A stretch of 64,000 bases of DNA, taken from assembly GCA_002778785.1 (NCBI GenBank), contig PEZS01000013.1:1-64000 (forward strand), read 5' to 3'. Below are positions 44,946 through 53,784 of the stretch, piece by piece. This stretch comes from Bdellovibrionales bacterium CG10_big_fil_rev_8_21_14_0_10_45_34. GTDB lineage: Bacteria > Bdellovibrionota > Bdellovibrionia > Bdellovibrionales > 1-14-0-10-45-34. The notes beneath the pieces are model-generated. The model did no database searches. It was not told the origin of the DNA and saw nothing but the letters and a program-made list of their open reading frames with translations. Each line of letters starts with the position of its first letter. Positions within the stretch are counted from its first letter, which is position 1. Position numbers and translations under genes: made by a program.

Positions 44946-45971
44946 TCATCGTTGCTCTTCCTTTAACCAAGAGAAGCCAGACATATCTAGCCTGTCTTCT
45001 GTTTGGGCAGAGGCCTCGATCACTTCGCCAATCAAATACGAAGCCCAACCCAGTCTTGCAATTTTTTCTTCAACGGCAACACGCACTTCTTGGGCTACTA
45101 CTAAAACAATTCCCACCCCGCAGTTCCAGGTGCGAAGCATTTTGTTGTTATCAATAGAAGCCCTCTTTTGACACTCGCTATAGATTTTTGTCAGAGGCCA
45201 ACCATTTATTCTTGCGGCAAGTCCGTCCTTGAACGCTCGGGGTACATTGAGTATGCCTCCTCCGGTAATGTGACTGGCAGACTTAATAAGTTCCTGATCG
45301 TAAAGATCTAATAAAAGGCTAACGTAGAGACGAGTTGGCTCCATAAGATCGGCCTCATATTTAGCCAAATCTTTCTCAAAAATTTTTCGCAGTAAAGAGT
45401 ACCCATTGCTATGAAAACCACTACTGGCGACGCCAATCAGCAAATCGCCGGCCTTGACGGACTCCCGTAAACTTAATCTTTCTTTTTCGATGAGACCCAC
45501 TAAGAAACCTGCTAAATCAAAGTCGCCCGGCTGATAGAGCCCAGGAAGTTCCGCCGTCTCACCGCCGACCACTGCAGTATCGATATTTTCGCAGGCGACA
45601 AAAATACTCTCTAAAATTTCTTGAGCCGTTTGTAGACTCAAGGAGGAGGTGGCAAAGTAGTCTAAAAACAAACAAGGCCGAGCGCCTGAGACGGCCATAT
45701 CATTCGCACACATAGCAACAAGATCTTGCCCAATGCCCGAAAAATTCTCGAAATGGTTGGCCAATTTTACCTTTGTACCCACTCCGTCGGTGCAAGTGAC
45801 TAGAATGGGCTTTTTGTAATCAGAAAACGGTAGCTCCGAAAATGCGGCAAAGCCGCCCACGCCTGAGAGAGTGCCCTTTTTATGAATGGGATGGTTTTTG
45901 AGTCGAGCAGATATCCACTCGACCAGCTGGTCTGCCTTACCAATGTCAACCCCTGCACTTTTGTAATCCAT
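44946..45971 (-). CDS. purM: AIR synthetase
   Basis: A 341-residue phosphoribosylformylglycinamidine cyclo-ligase that closes the imidazole ring. DYKSAGVDIGKADQLVEWI is the diagnostic N-terminus, followed by FSGIGQDLVAMCANDMAVSGA and VVGGETAELPGLYQPGDFDLAG. It is the first gene of the minus-strand purine run, so its promoter should lie in 45972-46123, shared with the divergent glycosyltransferase gene. Confidence 0.96.
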   Translation of the reverse strand: MDYKSAGVDIGKADQLVEWISARLKNHPIHKKGTLSGVGGFAAFSELPFSDYKKPILVTCTDGVGTKVKLANHFENFSGIGQDLVAMCANDMAVSGARPCLFLDYFATSSLSLQTAQEILESIFVACENIDTAVVGGETAELPGLYQPGDFDLAGFLVGLIEKERLSLRESVKAGDLLIGVASSGFHSNGYSLLRKIFEKDLAKYEADLMEPTRLYVSLLLDLYDQELIKSASHITGGGILNVPRAFKDGLAARINGWPLTKIYSECQKRASIDNNKMLRTWNCGVGIVLVVAQEVRVAVEEKIARLGWASYLIGEVIEASAQTEDRLDMSGFSWLKEEQR

Positions 45972-46123
45972 GAATGCTCAAGGTTTATCAGCTTCGGAGA
46001 AAGCTTACAATGAGCTGGCACGATAACACCGGACGGCAAGAGCTCGAGTAGTGCTTTGTTTTTGCTCAATCAATGGCTTACGAATTAAACTTCCTCTAAA
46101 AAGGACTCAAGACTCTGAAAACA
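45972..46123. promoter_or_regulatory. Divergent promoter region, purM / glycosyltransferase
   Basis: A 152-bp gap between the divergently transcribed purM and a GT9 gene. It should contain the promoter for the purine run and that for the LPS genes. I see no clear PurR-type box or riboswitch; the claim rests on gene orientation. Confidence 0.4.
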
Positions 46124-47164
46124 GTGAAAAAAGCTTTAATTGTAAGATTCTCTAGTTTTGGCGACATCCTTCAGTGTCTTTGGGCTGCCAAGTTTCTCAA
46201 GGAAAGAGGCTACGAGATTACCTGGCTAGTGCGATCCGATTTTAAAGAAATCGTGAGCCTGTCGCCTTATATAGATCAAGTCGTGTCTCTCGATCGCCGA
46301 CTGGGCTTTAAAGGACTGCAAAAAGTCATCAAACAGCTTTCTATATTAGATTTTGATTTGGTTTATGATGCCCATAACAATCTTCGCAGTTTTTTTGTTC
46401 GACTTCGCCTTAAAGCCCCTCAAGTAATTGTGCGGCCGAAGTCACGAATACGGCGCTGGCTTCTCTTTCGTTTTCAAAAGAATCTGTTTGACCCCGAAGA
46501 GTTTCATGGCGCCATGACGTATCTTATTCCGTTCTTGCGCTCAAACTTTGAAACGTGTGCCGTATACCTTGATCAACCGAAGGCGTTCTTTGATCCGCTT
46601 TTTGAAACCCCCGCAATCATGGTACCAAGCGAAACTAAGCTTAAACTGACCCAAATGGTCCCATGGATTCATCATGCTGTTGCCATTGTTCCGGTCGCTG
46701 CTTGGCCACTAAAGCGCTGGCCACAAGAGTACTGGAAATCATTGATTTTAGAGTCTTCGCACAAATATTGGATCGTGCTGGGAGGCGGCAGTGATCAACA
46801 TTGCCACGAACTCGCGGCGGATTGCAGCTCTTTAGAAAACGACATTCATATCATTTCGCTTGCAGGAAAGTTAACTCTTACAGAGAGTCTTGCGGCCACA
46901 TCACTTACTAAATTGGCGGTTAGCAATGATACAGGACTTTTACACGCCCAAGATGCTCTTTCTAAGCCAAGTATTGGCCTAATTGGACCTTCTGCTTTTG
47001 GAGAAACAAGTTTTAAAGACTCCGTCAATCTAAAGGCTTCTCTTTGGTGTCGACCCTGCAGCAAAGATGGCAGATCAAGATGTAAAAACCCAGAGACTCA
47101 GAAGTGTTTAAAAAGTATCAAGCCTACTGAGGTTCAAAATGAGCTCACGAGGTACCTTCGTTGA
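46124..47164 (+). CDS. Glycosyltransferase family 9 (heptosyltransferase-like)
   Basis: A 346-residue GT9 enzyme resembling WaaF/WaaC, which adds heptose to the LPS inner core from ADP-heptose. VRFSSFGDILQCLWAAKFL and the C-terminal VSNDTGLLHAQDALSKPSIGLIGPS carry the GT-B donor-site features. The start is a GTG. It overlaps the Kdo-transferase-like gene by 4 bp, which supports an LPS role. Its acceptor and donor are inferred. Confidence 0.87.
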   Translation: MKKALIVRFSSFGDILQCLWAAKFLKERGYEITWLVRSDFKEIVSLSPYIDQVVSLDRRLGFKGLQKVIKQLSILDFDLVYDAHNNLRSFFVRLRLKAPQVIVRPKSRIRRWLLFRFQKNLFDPEEFHGAMTYLIPFLRSNFETCAVYLDQPKAFFDPLFETPAIMVPSETKLKLTQMVPWIHHAVAIVPVAAWPLKRWPQEYWKSLILESSHKYWIVLGGGSDQHCHELAADCSSLENDIHIISLAGKLTLTESLAATSLTKLAVSNDTGLLHAQDALSKPSIGLIGPSAFGETSFKDSVNLKASLWCRPCSKDGRSRCKNPETQKCLKSIKPTEVQNELTRYLR

Positions 47165-48516
47165 GTTTCCTCGTTTACGCCACCCTCAATTTTCTGAGTC
47201 GTTTTTCGAGTTTAATACTCAGATTGTCGCCAAAAAAACTTCAGAATGCTCTTGCTGCTAACCGGACACAGTTGAAACCGCTTTCACGGCCTCTATCCCA
47301 CAAAAACGCCTATTGGTTTCACAGTGCATCCGGCGAATTTGAATATGCTGTTGGCGTCATTCGAGAGCTCAAGGTTCTTCAGCCGAATAGTTTTATTTTT
47401 GTCAGCTTCACCTCTTCAAGCTACGCCAAAGTGATTCAAAGCTCTCCGTTAGTTGATGCTTGCGAAGCTATGAACCCTGTTGATCAAAAGAGAATGCGAC
47501 AAATATTCGAAACTCTAAGACCAAAGTTTTTGTTGTTTGCTCGCACAGATATTTGGCCCCAAATGATTTTTGAAGCAAAACGACAGAACGTACCAACGAT
47601 TCTCTTTGCCTGCTCCTGGCCTAGAATGAATCTTTGGCGCTCGTGGCTATATTCACAGCTCGACAATGTATATTGGGCCCACAAAGTGCCCCAGGGTCTT
47701 CACGCTGGGAAAGGCACTCAAGCAGTACAAAATATTTTAGGCGACCCTCGCGTCGATCAAGCACTGTTGAAACTCAGCGAGTCCACTATTCATCCCCTAC
47801 CGACTAATGAGTCTCAGTTGATTAGTTCTGCGAATGAAACCTGCTTAATTCTTGGCTCAACGTGGCCCGAAGACGAAGCTATTTGGCTAAATGCAATTAA
47901 AGAATTTACGCATACCTTAAAGATAATTTGGGTCGCCCACGAGCCTTCAACCATCGGAACGTCTAAGCTCCGAGATAAGCTCAAATCACTCGGGAGATCC
48001 CCTGTTATTGCCAGCGAAATACTGGCCTTGGTGCATCAGCAAGATACATCGACATCAACGAAAGGAACTGCGCCTCAAATAGCTGTTTTAGCGAGCGCAT
48101 TCAATAAGGCTTCAGACCTTATTGTCGATGAAAAAGGTTATCTCTTTTCGCTTTATCAAATCGCTGATCTCGCTTTTGTCGGAGGCTCCTTTTCAAGACA
48201 TGTCCACAGTGTACTTGAAGCGACTGCCGCAGGATGTCTCGTCGCGATTGGTCCCAAACATGAAAAGAATTCGGAGTCACAGTGGCTGAAACAGACTTAT
48301 CTCAAAGATCTGGAAGTCCCAGCCGTCACCATTGTGAATGACGAAAAAGAAATCTCCGATTGGGTCAATGCCTACTGCCAAAAAGTGCCACCTTTGGCTA
48401 AAAACCGGCGCGAAACCCTTAGATTTGAGCTACACGATCTCATATTGCATAAAAGAGGTGCCTCTCAGCAAATAGCCCGCAGGCTGGTTGACATGTTGGA
48501 CTCGATTTTGCTCTAA
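47161..48516 (+). CDS. waaA: 3-deoxy-D-manno-octulosonic acid transferase-like protein
   Basis: A 451-residue GT30-type enzyme that attaches Kdo to lipid A. An N-terminal hydrophobic anchor precedes WFHSASGEFEYAVGVIRELK, matching the acceptor-binding VGE region of WaaA, and FVGGSFSRHVHSVLEATAAGCLVAIGP is the donor-binding region. The usual HGGxNxLEP is altered to RHVHSVLEA, so it is a divergent member. A TTG start overlaps the upstream gene. Confidence 0.82.
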   Translation: MSFLVYATLNFLSRFSSLILRLSPKKLQNALAANRTQLKPLSRPLSHKNAYWFHSASGEFEYAVGVIRELKVLQPNSFIFVSFTSSSYAKVIQSSPLVDACEAMNPVDQKRMRQIFETLRPKFLLFARTDIWPQMIFEAKRQNVPTILFACSWPRMNLWRSWLYSQLDNVYWAHKVPQGLHAGKGTQAVQNILGDPRVDQALLKLSESTIHPLPTNESQLISSANETCLILGSTWPEDEAIWLNAIKEFTHTLKIIWVAHEPSTIGTSKLRDKLKSLGRSPVIASEILALVHQQDTSTSTKGTAPQIAVLASAFNKASDLIVDEKGYLFSLYQIADLAFVGGSFSRHVHSVLEATAAGCLVAIGPKHEKNSESQWLKQTYLKDLEVPAVTIVNDEKEISDWVNAYCQKVPPLAKNRRETLRFELHDLILHKRGASQQIARRLVDMLDSILL

Positions 48517-48525
48517 CCTTGCATC

Positions 48526-49104
48526 ATGACTACTCAAACTCAAAATTTTGTCGGGCTTGGTTTATTAATATGCACACTTTGGCTAGGCGGGTGCGCTCCT
48601 CAAACCGAGGAGGCAAAGAAGAGCAACAAGCCCGATCTGATTATACTTAATGGTAATTCCGATTTGGGTGATGTGACCAGCATCACGGCCCAACCCCTAG
48701 GCCCGGTATCTTCAAGAAAAACCATTGGTGTTGAGTTCTCACTGCAAGATGCTGGATCCGTTCAGCTTTGCCTCTATTGTGATAGGGGGCTAAGCAAAGG
48801 CTACTCGCTCACCTTCAACCGAGTACAAAATGAGCTGCATGCAAATCTATTAAGCCCGTCGGGCGTGGAACACTCAATCTCGAGCGCATTTTCTCTTGTT
48901 AATGCATCCACAAAAGTTTCCTTGCAAATCGACTTCGACAATCAAGGCGTCACGTCACGACTTATCGTGAGCGACTCTTCGGGCACAAACATGATTCAAC
49001 TTTACGATTCTGAAAATGGCGGCGACACAAGCGTTTTGGCCACAGGAAACTATCTTGGTATCAAGCAAATTAAAGCCCGGCTCGAAAGTTTGTATTTCCA
49101 CTAA
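48526..49104 (+). CDS. Lipoprotein of unknown function
   Basis: A 192-residue predicted lipoprotein with leader ending in lipobox LGGC (Cys about 23). The mature part is rich in Ser and beta-strand-like segments, for example TIGVEFSLQDAGSVQLCLYCDRG, with a CLYC pair. It resembles a jelly-roll domain but I do not recognise the family. It follows waaA after 9 bp. Its stop codon lies in the first copy of a 28-bp tandem duplication. Confidence 0.75.
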   Translation: MTTQTQNFVGLGLLICTLWLGGCAPQTEEAKKSNKPDLIILNGNSDLGDVTSITAQPLGPVSSRKTIGVEFSLQDAGSVQLCLYCDRGLSKGYSLTFNRVQNELHANLLSPSGVEHSISSAFSLVNASTKVSLQIDFDNQGVTSRLIVSDSSGTNMIQLYDSENGGDTSVLATGNYLGIKQIKARLESLYFH

Positions 49105-49153
49105 TTTATTTCAGCTAATTCGCTTCCACTAATTTAATTCAGCTAGTTCAATC
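49098..49153. repeat. Two-copy 28-bp tandem duplication over a stop codon
   Basis: CCACTAATTTATTTCAGCTA.. at 49098-49125 is followed directly by a near-identical copy at 49126-49153. The first copy contains the CAC-TAA end of the lipoprotein gene. It is a recent-looking slippage product. Confidence 0.85.
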
Positions 49154-49168
49154 AACCGACACAAATGT

Positions 49169-51154
49169 TTAAAGAAGCCCATCACATGCATTCTGCCCCG
49201 AGGCAGCTCGATGACCACTTGTAGTACCTGGTGGAATAACCGGTAACGGTGAGCCGCCTTCGCGTGGGGCTGCTGCACTTAGCCCCTCAAGTCGTATATT
49301 ATTAGCCAATATCGACATTGCTTCCACAACCTCGGCTTCGGAGGATTCCACATCCAGTTTGGCTTGCGCCCTTCCCATTTCGCGATCTTCGATGGAGCCC
49401 ACATGGACTCCAAAAGACTGCGCAAAAGAAATGATTTCTTGTTCTTGGATATCTGAAGGCGGGAACAAACCCGAGGTGATTGCATTAAGACTCGCTCTTA
49501 CATGCGAAGGTGCATCTTTCATCATATTCGCAAGACGACGATTAACACCCCAAGTGTAAAGTTGTAGGCGAGCCACCAACACGTTCCAGCTTTGTTTAAT
49601 TACCAGAGTCTCAGGAGCATCCCTTATTTTCATTTTCGAATAGATTGAGAAAGCTGTGACCCCAATCGCAAACATAGCCATCTTTGCGAGGTCAGAGCTG
49701 GTTAAACCCTGCCCACTTATACTTGGATCACCAGAGTGCAAGTAGGCCATAGATAATAATATATGACACAAAAGGGAGTTCATGAGCATCATAGTTCGAA
49801 CTATCCTACCCACCGCAATTCGAGATACCTTGCCCTCATTCATCAGGCGGTCCTCGAAGGCTGGCGTAATATTGTCTATAGGCGACTGAACGAGCGTATT
49901 TTGTGCGGCTGCTGCCACTAACGTGTATGTGAAAAGCACCCCAAAAGCATTCGAGAAAACATTTGTTATAACTTCAGGAGGAGTCTCAAAACCCCCAAGG
50001 CCCCGCAACACTTGCAAAGATAGAAGCACCAACACAAACGGCACTTCAATGGCGAAAAAGCGCCCGAGACCTTCGCCAATGTCAAGACCAAGCGACGTCG
50101 ACCCACGAATCAATTGATACACGGGCTCTGCGCTAATCCGCTCTGCACTGATCTCATTTGAATTGCTCGACTCACCCACTTGAGTCTGACTAGGTAATCC
50201 TCTTATGCCATAATAAGCTTTATCGAGTTGGCGGATGAACCAATCCCTAAAATCCCGGACACGTAAAAGCTGATTGAAAAAACCAGGGAACATCTGAATA
50301 AGCGCTGAAGCCCCCGCCCCGCCAAAGCCTAGCATGGCGGGATTCGATGTAATAAAGGCCAAAGGAGTAGTTGCCAGATTACCTACGACAGCAGCAATGC
50401 CTCCTGGATACTTGCTGCAAGAAAAAATAAAGAAGTTTCCGAAGAATCTTAAAGCAACAAAGGCACTATTCTCTACTATGCCTACATTCGGCTGTAAAGA
50501 TGAGGGCATAAGCTCTTCGAGTGTTTTTTCACTCAAAGTAGAAAGGCGCTGACGAAGTTCACCAAAGTGGCGGGGCCATCGACCCGAAACACCTTTAAGA
50601 ACATTTTTCATTTTGGCGGCTCTATGCTGAGCGCGGGAGCTCTGCCCGCGAGTAGAAAGCTCAGAATCCCCTGCTTCTCTATCTGCCTGCAATTGACCGG
50701 CATTGCTTTCATAGGGGGAGTCTGACCCCGTGTACATCACGGTTATTCCCGCTGCACCAAAAGAGGAAGTGCCTTCATCAGTTCCAAATTCTCTCAGCGC
50801 TGCCACGCGATCTAAGAAGCTCCGCGCTCGCTCCTGAGGTTTTGAAAACACGATATCGATGTCAGCGGCTAGGCTTTGATCGTTGTTTTTAGGTTTTTCT
50901 GACCAAAACTGGATTCTCTGAGCGACCTTGTCGACAATGGTGCCGGGGGTTTGTGCGTTGGGATTTACCCCAGTACGCTCAGTTGCTCCTGCTGATCTGG
51001 GGTTCGTTGGCCTTACAATCGGATTCGCTTCAGTATCAGAGTAGGCTTTCGGGTGATAGCCGAGGGTAAGCACAGTGATAATCGCCATCAGAATGAGATG
51101 AGAAAACGCCTGGGCCACATCTGTTTTTAAAGATTTGGTCCATTTCTTACTCAT
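49169..51154 (-). CDS. Large polytopic membrane protein of unknown function
   Basis: A protein of about 661 residues with an N-terminal signal or anchor (SHLILMAIITVLTLGY) and several further hydrophobic segments in the middle, for example VALRFFGNFFIFSCSKYPGG, FFAIEVPFVLVLLSLQVL, FGVLFTYTLVAAAA and MAMFAIGVTAFSIYS. The start at 51154 has GAAGGG seven bases upstream; a longer frame begins at 51283. Both ends are low-complexity and hydrophilic. I do not recognise the family. It is monocistronic and its role is unknown. Confidence 0.72.
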   Translation of the reverse strand: MSKKWTKSLKTDVAQAFSHLILMAIITVLTLGYHPKAYSDTEANPIVRPTNPRSAGATERTGVNPNAQTPGTIVDKVAQRIQFWSEKPKNNDQSLAADIDIVFSKPQERARSFLDRVAALREFGTDEGTSSFGAAGITVMYTGSDSPYESNAGQLQADREAGDSELSTRGQSSRAQHRAAKMKNVLKGVSGRWPRHFGELRQRLSTLSEKTLEELMPSSLQPNVGIVENSAFVALRFFGNFFIFSCSKYPGGIAAVVGNLATTPLAFITSNPAMLGFGGAGASALIQMFPGFFNQLLRVRDFRDWFIRQLDKAYYGIRGLPSQTQVGESSNSNEISAERISAEPVYQLIRGSTSLGLDIGEGLGRFFAIEVPFVLVLLSLQVLRGLGGFETPPEVITNVFSNAFGVLFTYTLVAAAAQNTLVQSPIDNITPAFEDRLMNEGKVSRIAVGRIVRTMMLMNSLLCHILLSMAYLHSGDPSISGQGLTSSDLAKMAMFAIGVTAFSIYSKMKIRDAPETLVIKQSWNVLVARLQLYTWGVNRRLANMMKDAPSHVRASLNAITSGLFPPSDIQEQEIISFAQSFGVHVGSIEDREMGRAQAKLDVESSEAEVVEAMSILANNIRLEGLSAAAPREGGSPLPVIPPGTTSGHRAASGQNACDGLL

Positions 51155-51459
51155 CCACTTACCCTTCGCGTTTTGTCGCCATTTGCTCGATTTAGAAGGA
51201 AATTCCGTTCTATAGAAATTTATATGCAAGGCTTGATCCCCCTGACGAGGGCTTAAACTAGTACGGTGCCATACTGGTATCAACGAAACGACAATTTACA
51301 TAGTCACTGTCTGAAATATTTTCACAAAACAATAAAACTGGTTTTTTTAGTAATTTTAATGGCTTGCAGCTGAACTTGTAGGGACTTCCTCGCTTTTTTA
51401 GATGTTGCACATATGCCTTCCGCAAAAACTGATAGTGACTCCACCCATATAGTCAGCTC

Positions 51460-51535
51460 AATGGGCCCCTCCCAGAGTTCACCCGCAGGAGAGTGCTATC
51501 TCCCACAACGGTGAAAGCCGGGGGTTTAAAATACG
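51460..51535 (+). ncRNA. Candidate structured RNA upstream of rpsN
   Basis: In the 508-bp gap between the membrane protein and rpsN, three nested helices can be drawn: CCCCT with GGGGG at the outside, CAC(C)CG with CGGTG in the middle, and GGAGA with TCTCC around the loop GTGCTA. The order and loop sizes suggest a folded leader about 130 nt before rpsN. I cannot match it to a known riboswitch class. Confidence 0.3.
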
Positions 51536-51662
51536 TTTGTAATGGGTGGGCAAACTCCTAACGGCACAAGTCTCACTGGCGTTCTATTTTTTCTTGATTT
51601 GCTTTCGTGAACGTGTGACAAGTTACTGGTTTAACTGCTCATTTAATTGGGGAAGGATACTA

Positions 51663-51968
51663 ATGGCTAAGCTATCAAAAGTTGTTCATACGAAAAGGCG
51701 TGAAGACTATGTCAATCGCTATCGCGCTCGCCGATTGGAATTGAGAGATATGACAAAAGACATGAAGCTTTCTGAAGACGACAGACAAGAGGCTCGTCGA
51801 AAGCTCAACAATCTTCCCCGCTTATCTATAGAAACTCGTCTCAAACAACGATGCCTCATCAGCGGGCGACCTCGTGGTTATCTTCGAAAATTCCAAATGT
51901 CTCGTATCGCCTTTAGAGAGCTTGCTTTGGATGCTAAACTTCCGGGCGTGACTAAGGCCAGCTGGTAG
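51663..51968 (+). CDS. rpsN: 30S ribosomal protein S14, zinc-free form
   Basis: A 101-residue S14 that sits in the head of the small subunit. AKLSKVVHTKRREDYVNRY, RCLISGRPRGYLRKFQMSRI and FRELALDAKLPGVTKASW are typical. It has no CxxC zinc-ribbon cysteines, so it is the C-minus type. It lies alone, outside a ribosomal protein operon, which in some bacteria marks a zinc-starvation paralogue. The start at 51663 has GGAAGG upstream; a longer in-frame extension is not S14-like. Confidence 0.95.
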   Translation: MAKLSKVVHTKRREDYVNRYRARRLELRDMTKDMKLSEDDRQEARRKLNNLPRLSIETRLKQRCLISGRPRGYLRKFQMSRIAFRELALDAKLPGVTKASW

Positions 51969-52162
51969 CCCGCAGGTCGGAGCCGTTTTACGCCTATTTG
52001 TCTACGTCATGGACGTCTATTAACCGCCAAATTTGAGCGACTTCAGGCTCTTAAAACATAGCTGAGCGTCTGATTGTTGCTGGTCACACCTTATATTGGA
52101 TTTGAAATGCCCAGCGAGTTTGGCCGAACAATTGCTCCTACGAAAGTTTGTAGGAGGATCTT

Positions 52163-52588
52163 ATGCGGATTCAACTTTTATTTGTTTTGTTGGCTCTTGG
52201 AATGATCGGGTGCGCTCGCGGTAATCAAAACCAGGGAGTTGGTGCAACTCCAGATACAACCTGTTTTCAGTATGGGACCTGCAATAACCACGGACAGTTT
52301 GGACCAGGATTTGGGGGCGGCATGGGCCCAATGCCTAATGGTGGTTGGGGTGGCGGTATGGGCGGTATGGGCCAGATGCCTAACGGTGGTTGGGGCGGCC
52401 GTATGGGCCCAATGCCTAACGGTGGTTGGGGTGGTCAAGTATCAGGAAGCTGCTTTCCGGCTAACGGCGGAGCTAACTTTCAACAGTGTGGCGGCGGAAT
52501 CTGCGTCCCCATGGGCGGTGCTGGAATGGGTGGATACGGGTTTTGCCAAACTATGGGACGCGGCGGCTGGGGCGGCGGATACTGGTAA
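52163..52588 (+). CDS. Gly/Trp-rich repeat lipoprotein
   Basis: A 141-residue predicted lipoprotein with lipobox MIGC (Cys 17). The mature part is dominated by Gly, Met, Asn and Trp, with repeats of PMPNGGWGG (three copies around residues 55-84), then a Cys-containing domain (CFPANGG, QQCGGGICVPMGG, GFCQTMG). The sequence ends in WGGGYW. An AGGAGG ribosome-binding site supports the start. The low complexity suggests a surface or matrix-binding role. I do not recognise the family. Confidence 0.8.
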   Translation: MRIQLLFVLLALGMIGCARGNQNQGVGATPDTTCFQYGTCNNHGQFGPGFGGGMGPMPNGGWGGGMGGMGQMPNGGWGGRMGPMPNGGWGGQVSGSCFPANGGANFQQCGGGICVPMGGAGMGGYGFCQTMGRGGWGGGYW

Positions 52589-52635
52589 CAGCCGCACTCG
52601 AGCCTGGGTACTTGAAAAAATAAAGCTTCTTATAA

Positions 52636-52654
52636 TGGGTCGGTTCTCGACCCA
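52636..52654 (+). terminator. Probable hairpin terminator
   Basis: TGGGTCG and CGACCCA form a 7-bp stem with the loop GTTCT, about 50 bp after the Gly/Trp-rich lipoprotein stop. A short TTTT follows nine bases after the stem. Its position between two plus-strand genes fits a terminator. Confidence 0.45.
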
Positions 52655-52683
52655 GAGTGTTTTGCGGGTATAAGCTTAGGGTT

Positions 52684-53523
52684 ATGGATTCTTTAGCGCC
52701 CGCAAGTTTTGTACTCAAAGCACTTCATCTATCGACCCGCTTAGCACTTAAGCAAGTTGCCACATACATACCTATTTCTGCTGCAAATTCTTCGGGCTCG
52801 GAACTGGAGTATCAACTCGGCGAGCGAAGCTTTGTGTTTATTTACAACTTCGGCGCAATCGCGTTTTTTAATGTCGCGGAGGAGGAGCAGCAGACCTATA
52901 TCAAAGCCATATCGAATGTCTCACCTGTAAACCCCCAAGTTACGTCTGAAGACTTCAAGATTGTTGAGGTTAACGAAGCAGATCCTGTTAGCCAAAAGCA
53001 TGATCTCACTTTTGATTCCATTCGAATTCGCGAGCTGACTTTAAAGAAGATCAAACTAGTTGCCGATATCATTGCCGAAAGTACGGCCATTGAGTATTTC
53101 GAGCAGATCGTCGAAAGAGATTTACTAACAGAATCTCGCAGTATCTCAAGAAGCTTAAGGAGTTCCGGCAAAACCTCTTTATCAATGAAAGATATGGCAA
53201 GGTTCGTCGGGACGTGCCTTGCCACAAAGCAGGACATCATATCTGAACTTTATGTCGTGGATTCGCCAGAAGAAACTTGGGAAGATCAAAATTTTGCAAA
53301 ACTCTATTTTGATCTCAAGCAGCACTTTGAAATCGAAACCCGCTATCGAGTGTTAGAGTACAAGCTGAAGCTTATTCAAGAAACAGTTGATGTCATAGTT
53401 GAGATGTTGCGTTTTAAGAGGCATCAGTTTCTTGAAGTTGTGATAGTAGCTCTCATCGCGGTAGAAGTTGTTTGGCCGCTGTTGCGAATGATGGTAAGCG
53501 GGCTCCCGCAGTTGGGGTTTTAG
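52684..53523 (+). CDS. RMD1/YagE-family (DUF155) protein
   Basis: A protein of about 279 residues resembling the DUF155/RMD1 family. An N-terminal domain contains GERSFVFIYNFGAIAFFNVAEEEQQ, with the F-x-F-G-x-x-F-F signature, followed by a helical region with coiled-coil-like character and a C-terminal hydrophobic helix pair (LEVVIVALIAVEVVWPLLRMM). Eukaryotic members act at mitochondrial inner membranes; the bacterial role is unknown. The start at 52684 (ATG) is preferred over a GTG at 52657. Confidence 0.75.
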   Translation: MDSLAPASFVLKALHLSTRLALKQVATYIPISAANSSGSELEYQLGERSFVFIYNFGAIAFFNVAEEEQQTYIKAISNVSPVNPQVTSEDFKIVEVNEADPVSQKHDLTFDSIRIRELTLKKIKLVADIIAESTAIEYFEQIVERDLLTESRSISRSLRSSGKTSLSMKDMARFVGTCLATKQDIISELYVVDSPEETWEDQNFAKLYFDLKQHFEIETRYRVLEYKLKLIQETVDVIVEMLRFKRHQFLEVVIVALIAVEVVWPLLRMMVSGLPQLGF

Positions 53524-53613
53524 GTTACTTTAGAGGCACTTCCTTGAAATAAAATGGGTTATTAGGACTTTCCTTCAAGTTCATGTTGATGCAATTTTGT
53601 AGTGATGATCCTG

Positions 53614-53642
53614 TTGAGTGTGAAGAACAATTCAACTACACT
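53614..53642 (+). promoter_or_regulatory. Probable promoter of tRNA-Pro
   Basis: TTGAGT at 53614-53619 and TACACT at 53637-53642 are separated by 17 bp, close to the sigma-70 consensus. Seven bases further, a GC-rich segment just before the tRNA resembles the discriminator of stable-RNA promoters. Confidence 0.6.
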
Positions 53643-53656
53643 GATCGGGCTTTGAA

Positions 53657-53733
53657 CGGCACGTGGCGCAGTCTGGTAGCGCACTTGCTTGGGGTGCAAG
53701 AGGTCGCTGGTTCGAATCCAGTCGTGCCGACCA
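53657..53733 (+). tRNA. tRNA-Pro (anticodon GGG)
   Basis: A 77-nt cloverleaf with acceptor arms CGGCACG and CGTGCCG and an encoded ACCA end. The anticodon stem CTTGC/GCAAG encloses the loop TTGGGGT, giving anticodon GGG. The T arm TTCGAATCC is standard. It is a single tRNA gene between two protein genes. Confidence 0.97.
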
Positions 53734-53784
53734 ATTTTTCCTAGAATTCGGATAGAACTGTGACGATGTGAATAGGGGGTTATT

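Noticed and set aside
51480-51535. Known riboswitch (c-di-GMP-I, THF, glycine, guanidine) upstream of rpsN
   Set aside because: Compared by eye, the conserved core sequences of these classes are absent; only a generic fold can be supported.
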